DNA of 64,000 nucleotides from Heliocidaris tuberculata (lineage: Eukaryota > Echinodermata > Echinoidea > Camarodonta > Echinometridae), in assembly GCA_025618425.1 (NCBI GenBank), contig CM046838.1:21880711-21944710 (forward strand), in the 5' to 3' direction. This document shows, piece by piece, positions 15,201-25,600 of the stretch (position 1 is the stretch's first letter; the number at the start of each line of letters is the position of its first letter). The notes beneath the pieces were generated by a model that saw only the letters and a program-made list of their open reading frames with translations, searched no databases and was not told the origin of the DNA. A program made the position numbers and the translations under genes.

Positions 15201-16549
15201 ATTCTCATTTTTCTACTTATATTGCTGTCACAAATGAATGGCCAATGGGAATGCGCCATTTTGCTGTTGTCTGAGACTCAATCCGCATATTAATTGAGCT
15301 GATAGAGGACTTTCTCACTGCTCCACTCTCCTTTTGGGTGCCTAAACCCTTCAGTGTTATGGCAACTTTAAGTGGGTGTGCCTGTCATGTGATTTGTGTC
15401 AGCATGTTTGCATTCTTTCTGGGCTTATAATCACCCAGAATTTGATCCAGTTGGCAGTGTGAATTGTACTTGAAAATGGACTCTCTCATAGCTTCACTCT
15501 GCTTGGCAGTGCTTGACTTCTCATTTGTATTGTGTTGGAACAGAAAGCATATACAGGGAAAACTCGACATAATGAGGTCAGCTAGAACAAGAATATTGTC
15601 ATGGTCCCAAATTTACTTGCATGTAATTCAATGGCGACACGAACCTTTATAGCGAGGTCAGCAGAAGTTGTATGTGCAGAAGTTATTGTACATCAGGTTC
15701 ATTTACATGTATTCAACAACTTTCCCACATAATGTACATGTACAAGTATATGCTTTTAGCTACAGTGTACACAATCTGTGAGCTACATGTATCATTTTGT
15801 AAGGTGATCTGCTTGCATGTACAGATACTGTCATTTAGTTCTATATCCCTTGTTGAAAAAGAAAAATAAGTTATCATAAAGTTGTTGAAATGAAATGTCA
15901 CACTTATTTCGAATTTATTACATGGATTTTTAAATCAAAGAATAAAGCATTGACCAAGGATATTCATTTATCTTTTGGGTTCAGTCAAGCTTTGGATTTT
16001 TGAAATATATATATACCTAGATTCGACGAAAAGGCGAATTTTATTTTTTTTAATGGTATATATGTATATCAGCGCGAAATGACGTTACAGAGAATTAATG
16101 AATTCAAAATGTTAGTATATGTTTAGAATTAATTTGATTCACTTTGCATTTATGGCAAAAAGAATCGTATAATAACTACCTTTCATGTGCGATAAGGTAT
16201 TTTTAGTAAATCCCCAAACTATTGATATAATCAAGAAAAACAGACATCGCTGTAAGTCCGAACTCGGGACGTTAGGTCCCCAAGAGTTATACATATATAG
16301 ATTTTCCACGTTATATTATACAAACATGAGTTCTCCCTACCGAACAAAACTTTGTAGTAATATAAGTAATTTGGCGCCCTCTACGTTTATATCGATAGAA
16401 TGCCTCCTACCCCTACGGAAATGGGAAAAAACAGTGCCGAAAACGTTAAGGCGAATCGAAAAATTCGACTTAATGTCGGCCTCCCCCTTCCGTCGAATAT
16501 TTCGCCAAAAAAAAATCGCCTTAAGTAGGAATTATGTATATATACAATG

Positions 16550-16606
<57 letters not shown>

Positions 16607-19600
16607 TTGCAAAATCTTCAAATTCGGTCTTTTTCTTATGAGTAATCTTTTAGTACCAGTAATAGGGTAATACTTTCGATTTTTTGTTTTAACCCTTTCA
16701 AGACAATTGACCACATTTTGTGGTTTGGCTCAATAACTTTTGATTCAGAGCCCTAAAAAATATACCAGATGCATGAGGAGAAAGAGCAAAAATTTCTGCA
16801 CACACTGTGTCCATTTTTGTTGCATGACCATATTTCGTTTGATACCAGGAATTTTAAAAAGGAGAATAAGCTTCATAATCCTTAAATTGGCAACACATTG
16901 AGAGGTTCAAAATCACTATTTTTTATCAAAATTGGCAATTTTTTCAACTTTTGACTAAGTTTCTAATGATGTATATTGTTTTCAAAGACACTACATTTTG
17001 TTAGAACCACGTAGCACTAAACGAAAAATATTATTGTTGCCAATTTGCAGAACAAAATGTGATCAATTGAGACCTTAAATAATTCCTGTCCTGAAAGGGT
17101 TAAAGTAGTGATTTTGTGTTTCTTTTTGTTTGTTTTATAGGGTAGGTGGTTTTTTTCATAGTTTATATTTACAGATACATATACATGTAGATTCAAGTTT
17201 AGTGTGTAATATAATCTATTGTTTGCTTTTTGAACATGTACATTACATGAAATTTACCAAGTGTGTGTTTAATCCATTTGATTCACAAAGAAAGCAGTAT
17301 CTTACTTCCATCTTTTTCATGTAAACAACATACCATTTGATAATTTTACATTCACTTGTATGTACATGTAAATTAATGAAAACAATTATTACTTAGCACT
17401 AACAGTAAAATATACATTTTTGGTACAAATTGTTTTATAATTTTGCAATATAACACTGCTGAACATCCACATTTTCTCTTTGTTAATGATTATGATGATA
17501 CATTAAAGTTTTGTTGTTGTTTTCTTATCTTCCCTTATGAGCCTAATAGAAGTATTTAAATATTTGTGCAATGTGGTGTACTTTTTCTATTAATAGAACA
17601 ATGTTTCTATTTTAAAGATAACTTCACTTTAAGTGTTATGATTTGATTTTTTAAATGTGAAACTCTATATCATTTTTTCTCCCTATCTTGTGATTTAAAG
17701 CTTCAACCTTACCTCTGCTTTTTATGCATCCTTGTCATATTTATACTGGTCTAAATTTATCTGATTGTCCCATCCATGGCCAATGTTTCTTTCTTTCTTG
17801 CGTTGTCCTCTAGGGGTATTATGAAAGGGATACTCATACAAGATGCCAGACAACGAGAGAGGTGCAGTACTACCAAACAACTCTTCAAGAAAATAAAATG
17901 ATATGATCATAACCCCTGTTTGCATTATGTGCTTCTCTCTGTTTCTCTCTGTCTGTCTCTCTCTCTCTCTGACAGTCTCTCTATTTTTCTTCAATGTATC
18001 TCCTTCAGTTCTTTCTTACTTCTTTCTCTCTGCTTTATCTTTAACTCTCCTCTCTATTTCTTTTTCTTTCTCTCAATCTCTTCCTCTCTTTTATTTCTCT
18101 ATTCTTTCTCTCTCTCTTCTTTTTCTCTCCTGTTCTGTTCTTGCTCTCTTCTTTCTCATTTTCTTTTTTTCATTTTTCTCTCTGTCTCTCTCTGTCTCTT
18201 CATATTTCTTGGCATTTTGTTCCTCATCTTTGATAACAACATACGACAGTTACAAGGTGAAAGGGGGTCTTGTGAAAAGATTTATATACTTGTGTGTATC
18301 CAAAATACTACTATCCCAGAAGATCCTACTCTGTTTGGAAAGAAATAAAAACACAGATAATGTTCTTACAGAATTTTAGCTTATAATGTAATTTCAATTT
18401 CTGATATGTTTTGGGAAATTCCCTCTTTCCGGATTGAATTCCAGGAACAGAATAAAACATTAAGCTTTTGTCTCTGTTTCTAAATCATTACTTTGGAATC
18501 TATGTTTCTCACACCTTGCATTATACTTACAGGAGACTCTATTTTTTAGTTATGAGAAGACTTAACATGCAGTCTTTGAACAAGACCCCCTTTTATCACA
18601 AAGCTTGGACATTTTAGTGTTTCATCTTTGTTTTATTCTATTCTGGTTTTTCCTAGTTTCATTTTTTTCATTTGATGTGCTGTAACTATTCCATATAAAT
18701 CAAGAAACAGAGTTAAGACTTTTATTTTTGTTTTACTTTTCTTTGATGGAAGTCTTCGTGCAATGAAGCTTATTGCTTCAGTTATGTTTATTCTTGCCAA
18801 TATCACATTCATCAAAATATTGTTGAGCAATTGATTAAAAAGAAAGATATAAGGATGAAAAACAATGCCACTAACATGAATTTTATTTTATCTAAATTTG
18901 ATAGTCAACATTTTCCTGAGAAATTTGTACTTCTAAAGCAGTTCATAAAGAAAATTTAAGTTTTGCTTTGCAGCACCAAAGAAAATATCAAAAGGTACAT
19001 AGAGCACTCTTTCCCCCAAACTTTGAAAGCCCACTCTCTATCAGTTGTTTAAAAAAAAAACAATTGACAAGATTTTAGTGTGTCTCTGTTATACATTGTG
19101 CAAGCTCTATAATTCTCTAGGGAACTCATACCTGGGAAATGCGCTGGAAAAGAACATAAAATGCTTCCAGTAAATTGCATGAATTTCAGTTTCATTAAAA
19201 ACAATGCTAAAAATATGAGCAAAATCACTCCATGTACATGCACATGATTAATATATCAAAGCCAAATTATATTCAAACTTTTAGGAGAGAGAGAGATAGA
19301 GAAGGTTTGTAAATTGCTTTGCCATATTGCACTTTATATAGTTATATTAAGGTTACAGCACAGCAAAGACTGCATTCTTACTAATACTCGAATCCTAATA
19401 CCGTACACTTTGTACATACTAGCATTCTTTTCTGGGCTCCTGTTACTATATCTTTTTCCTCAGGAATGTTGCAGATTGTGTGGGATTTTCAGGGTTATCC
19501 GTAACATTTCTTTGTTGCATTTTGCCATCTAAAAATCAATCCTCTTTTGGTTTCCCTCTTGTGTTGGATATTATATGTACATGTACTACAACTTGTAGTG

Positions 19601-22600
19601 AGTTTTGGTTGACAAATATTGCAAAATAAAACTCATTGGATGAGACAAAGAAAGAGGAAATCAAAATACTTTTACCTTACGTCCTGACATATTTCCTGTT
19701 TATTTTTTTCTAAAGATATTTTGAACGTGCTGTGGTGTTTCTTACTAAACAAACATTTGGGAGAAAGGGGAAGGGTATAAACCAAAGAAGCAGAAAAGAG
19801 AAAAGAAAGAGTGGTGTATTCGAATTGGGCAAGGGTTTGAGTTAGAACAGTCAAAACACTATGGGGGATTTGACTGTGAAAGATGTAATTGTCTTTTTAA
19901 AGGATGTCTAATCGTTGTATATATTATCTTTTTCCTTTGGAAGAGGGGAAAGGGCTGATTTATAATTGGTACATGTATCACAACATGTTCATCCTGCTTG
20001 CCTTCTTCAACAATTTATTATTCTGTAAAAATTCTGGTTTGCAGTTTTCCATGTCCTTTCTGTATGTTCTATCTTTGATATATATATTACACCCATCATG
20101 GTTCACAATCTGTGTTCTGAGTTTCGTATTCAGGTGAATTCTGTATCATATAAACATGCATCTATTTCATATACATTCCATTACAAACTCAACTACATTT
20201 GTAAATTATGCTGTTCTTGATGCTGGCTGAAAGTTTGACATATAGATGATTGCATGTGCGGATTCTACTTTGTTTAGTGATTGATTTCTTGATTTTACCT
20301 GAGATGCATGAAGTCATATCTAAGGGACTACATATACAGATACAACTGATTAATAATTTAAGGTGAAGTCCCACCTACAGGTTCTATATTTCCATAGAAC
20401 AATAACTATAAGCTACAGGTCTATTAAATGTTGGAGGCTTACATAACTTGGGGCCTACAATATCAATCCATGCATTTTTCACATGAACTGAAGAGACTGA
20501 TGTATACATTAAATTTTGGGACCATGTATACATATTACTGTCTTTGACAGACATGGGGAGTCAGAGCCCTGTTTCTTAAAACTTGTTATCAATAACAAGT
20601 TGTTACATGTATAAGCTCCTGAAACCGTTGTATTTGATTGGCTGAGAGCAAATTTGTCATAGAAATGTGGCAATTGTCATTGCTATGAAACGGCCCTGGA
20701 CCTTCAATTCAACCGCCCGAATAGCAAGCTTAAAGAGGCTTTTTCTTGCTCACGACTGAGGTGTTTGAAAAACGGTAGGGAGATGTTTCACTGTGCTACA
20801 CAGATTGTTATGTTCCTATATGTAGTTTAGACATCCTTAAAATCGATACTTACTCTTGATTCTGGAAAAAAAACTTATGTTGCACCAATTGTTAACATTT
20901 AATATCTTTGAATAGTGATAGATTGTACCACTTCCTCTTTGGTGAATTGTGCAATGGTTGATGCATGGAAACACCTATACCTGGGCCCTGTTTCATAAAA
21001 CCTGTCATCAATGACAAGTTGCAGTAACTGTTATAAGCTTCTGAAATCCTTGCATCTGATTGGCTGAGAGCAAATTTGTCAGTAAAAATCACCGACAAGA
21101 CACTTGATGAAACGCCCCCCAGGAAACTCTTGTGTAATTGCAAAAGAATGTTGAGTTAAGATGAGTATTTGTCCAGGTAGTGTCAACTGATGTTTTGTTT
21201 TTTAAGGGAAGCTTTTTACATTTTCCTGATTTGATACAGGAACAAACATCATCACAGTGACTGTAATACAGCTCTGACTGAATTTAATGCCTTTGAATAG
21301 TGGTACAGTGTAGATACGTACATCTTGGTGTATGGTGCAGTCTTTGGTGTCTTGTCTTGTATATTGGTGTAATAAAAGCACCTTTTATAATGGAAAGTTG
21401 TGTAACTAACACCTATTGAGTTGAAGGCAAATGGTTGTAAGGGTGTTCATTGGATTAGCTGATCAATGTGCTTTTGGTGCTGGAACAATGTCAATTGGCT
21501 TTTCAGCAGTCTTCATAGATTGGTGGTTTTGTATGGTTTAGCTTCTTACTGCAATGTATACTTGAATAGGAAGGTCAGGATTTATACATGTACAAGTCAG
21601 CCTCAAAATGCTGTACTGAAATTCTACATGCACATGTATGGCAAATATACTGTATCTTGTCTAGTAAAACATGTTTTGATCTTCTAAAAACAAAGTGCCA
21701 AATCTTTTCAATCAGCGTTTTTGGTATGATTGAATTCATACTATCGAGTGACATTTTTACTTATAATTTATTTGCTTCTGCAAATATGACAATATAACAT
21801 ACGTCTTTGAGAAACTTTTGTTCAGAAAGTGCAAGTTTAAATGCATTATAATAAAATGAACAGATTAAAGGATGGTTAATCCCTAAGACAACATGTATGA
21901 TGTAATTAAGTGGATATCAAACAAAGAAGATTCTCCTTACTAAAGTTCAACTAACTTTAAAACATGTACCCAATGTGTAAACAGTAAGTGTTGTGATGTT
22001 TCACTTTCATAGTGCTGGTATATACATGTATCTATCGATGGCATCCATGCATCTTTCTATTACATGTACCTGGTTCCCATGGAGTCAGAGACAATTGATA
22101 ATGATCTTGTATGTCTTGAATTCATCTTTCCCAGACTCCTATACTTGGCCACTACTCTGTCCAGATAACACGTCAGGTTGGATCCCTTTTTTGTCCGTTC
22201 AGTTTTGTCGAACTTGGTTGTGCTTTACGTAGTGCCAGTGGAAAAAATTAAGTTTGAAAAATGTGCCCCTTTCCCTCCAATCCCTTCGCAAAATTGATGC
22301 ACCTGTACATATGTCCGTGTTGTTAATTGTTCCCTTGTTTTTTCAATTCAATGCAATTTAGATTTATCGATCATACACAAAAATAAAAATACATTTGGCA
22401 TAAAAATCATTTACTGGCTGTTTCTGCAAATATGCAAAACATCGATTTAACATACTATAAATTTATATTAAATCAGAAATAAATAGAGAACACAATGAGA
22501 CATAAATACAAATGATTTAATATTCAACATGTGCATGACAAAGAAAAGAAAAAACACAACAGCAGAAGATAGTATTATGAGAAATATTCCACAGACCGGA

Positions 22601-25600
22601 TTTCTTGCTTTTCCTATTCAGTAAAATCAGTTTGAGTCTGGATGCTTCTCTATCATTGAAAAGGAGACATTGCTAGTCTTAATGCTCCATGCTCAATTCA
22701 ACTCTTAAGGAAAATAATTTTGTCTGAAAGACTTCCAGTTGCAAAAGTGCATTGAACTTATATTACAATATTTTTATAGATTACTTCTATTCTCCATTTT
22801 CTGTGACCTCATTGTTGATGCCTGTTGGTCTGCATGTATGTTGTTGCAGCTTGTAATGTAGTCTTTTCTTCTTCTTCTTCTTCTTCTTCTTCTTCTTGTT
22901 TTTCTCCTTCATTTTCCTTTTTGCTTTTTCCTATTTTATTTACTTTTCTTTTGTCTTCCTTCTCTTTTTCCTCTCCTCCTTTTCATTGTCATTTAATCCT
23001 CTGCTTTCATATCTTAATCCGTCCCAATTTTCTTCTTCCTCTTTTGTTTGTTTTTCTCCTGAAAGAACTTATGCAGAAGGAAAACACTTGGTGTAGTCCT
23101 TATTTTCCAAGCATGTTTCCAGATTGTTAACTTGATTATTTTGAAAGACTATATGCCTGAACATAATTTCATATTCCTACATGTAGTTAACGTATCAATT
23201 CCTACAGTACTATGAACATGTATACTCAATCAGCTTAATCCCTTTTGTACTTTCATTATGTACAGACAATCATTGTAAATAGATTATTCTAAGACCCGAA
23301 ATGTCAACAATGTATAATTATAAACCATCAAGTCTTATACCTTCGATCCCATTTTTTTCCTTTTAGTGATTCTTCTGTCATTCCAATGCTCCAATCCACT
23401 TTCTCAGTTTAAAGACCCTGCCCTATATCAAACCAATTTCTCCTTTCTGCATGTGTACAGTGAATAGTCCTATCTTAAGTCTGATTTTCCATCTTTGATA
23501 TGGTCTGTGTTTTGCAGCTTATTGGGTCTGCCGTAAGGCAGTTCTGCACTGAAAGGAATCTCTTTGTCTTGGAGAGCGAGGTTTGCTTGGAGATAAATCT
23601 TTAGAATTGGCGCATAAACCAATGATATGCAACCCCTCCCCTTCATGATAGCGCACCTCCCAACCCACAGTATATCCTGAAATAATTTGCTATATATAAG
23701 TGCTGAGAATGCATGTTTGATGCTTGATAAAAATTTGTATCTTTTTTTGAGGTGCTGTTCATTGCATAGTCACAGGCATGTAAGCAAGTTGCATTTAGTT
23801 CTTCCCTAAACAAAGTAAAAGGGAAAAGAAAAGGTACCTCATGATAAAGCCAAATTGAAATATTGATAAGAGCTCATTTTGTCAGGTTTCTTTTACTTTA
23901 GTTGTAAGAGACCTGTTCACAAATATACCCCCTGTTCAGACACAAAACGTTTATACCGAAACTCGATAAAGAAACGTATAAAATTTTCATCGTATAGCCT
24001 ACGGACCGTTCAGACACATATCTCGACCGATTAGAAGAACATCGTATAGATGCGCAGTTTTCCACTGCGCATGTTGTTGTGGTCGCCGCCAGCCCCCGCC
24101 CCCTGGTAAGGACACCTTTCACGTGCGCTCACGTTAAGCCCCGGCCAGTTATATCGTTCTATGGTCGCCATACGTTCAGACACACACGGAAAGGTGATTC
24201 GTTATCGAGTTCTAGTTCGAAACGATGCTCTGACCCCAGTTTCGTTATACAACGTTTCGTTATATGACGTTTCGTTAGTCAGCGTTCAGACACATAAATC
24301 CACAAAAATTCATCGTATAGCTATACCGTTTCGGTACAGCTATACCGTTCTGGTATAAATTTTTTGTGTCTGAACACCCTGATATTTAAATTGTGTGCAT
24401 ACTTTCAAAACAAAAGTTGTTCTTGACAACCTGAAAGCTTATCAGAGGCTTGTCAGGCACAGCAACAAGTAATGTATGCAAACTGGATTCCAAGTATTGT
24501 AGTTCATTCATTTATAACAGGTTAATGGAATACTTGTTACCAGGTCCCCAGGAAAGAAACATCCATAAATTTGAATAATTTTGTGAACAGGTCTATTACC
24601 ATGCTACATGCTCTTCCATTTCTAAATGCCTATGAATCCTGCAAAATTTGTTTGTTTGTTTTGTATGTCGAGTAATAAGCAAATAGGAGGCGAGGGGGAA
24701 TGTGTTACATTTATGAATCAACTTTAGTAGCAAAATTTTTTTAAATAGCTTAAAATACAATGAGCTTTTGTTATCCTGTATGGTTTAAACTTGAGTCTTA
24801 CTTTTGTATGTAACTGTGTATATTACATGAATGACCTTTTCAAAATTATTTTTATCCAAAAGATGATCAGTCAACTTTATGCCACAAAATGTAATAGTCT
24901 TCTGTCCATGCTGCATGATGAATGCATTATTAAACATGTTCAGATATACTTACAAATGTTCAATTTGTTATAAGAAAAGAAAGACTAAACAGCAGCTGAA
25001 GTTATTAGTTCTGCTTGACCCCCTTTCTTTTCTTAAAACCAAAATAGTCACTGTTAAGAGAATATACCAAATTCTTAATTTTTTGAATGATGACCAAAAG
25101 GGCAATATTCTGTAGAGCTGAGTGAAATATTCTTTGAAAAGGATGATTTTAGAAAAAGTCCCTCACAATATAGCGCGGTGGACTGGCTTTCTTAGTTCTT
25201 TTTTACAAGTGCTATGGTACATTTTGTTTTTAGCGCTCCTAAATATTCAATGTTATCATTATCATTATTTTTTTTTGTTGGCTGTAATGTTGGTATACAC
25301 GTGTATCAAACTGCGAACATTGCAAATGGCATAACATGCACATTTTAAGATTGGATTGTATGGAAAAGGATGATAGAACTTTAACAAAGTTCTTTTAACT
25401 CTGACTGTTTTTCATCAAATATGCAATGTATTACATTCTGATTGAAATCCAGTGTATGTGATGTATCATATATATGTTGACTGATCTTCTGTTTACATTT
25501 ACCCTTTGTGCTAATATCATTAATTCTGTTTTTTGGGGGTTTTTTTTTTCACTTCTCTGTAATCACTTTTATTTCCTTAACCCTTTCAAGACAATTGACC

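Noticed and set aside
16185..16670. 161-codon frame on the + strand
   Set aside because: It lies wholly in a dispersed repeat whose other copy at 8643-9254 does not keep the frame.
17903..18379. Long Ser/Leu/Phe-rich open frames resembling membrane proteins
   Set aside because: The DNA is a CT-rich low-complexity tract; there are no splice or start contexts and the frames overlap in two phases.
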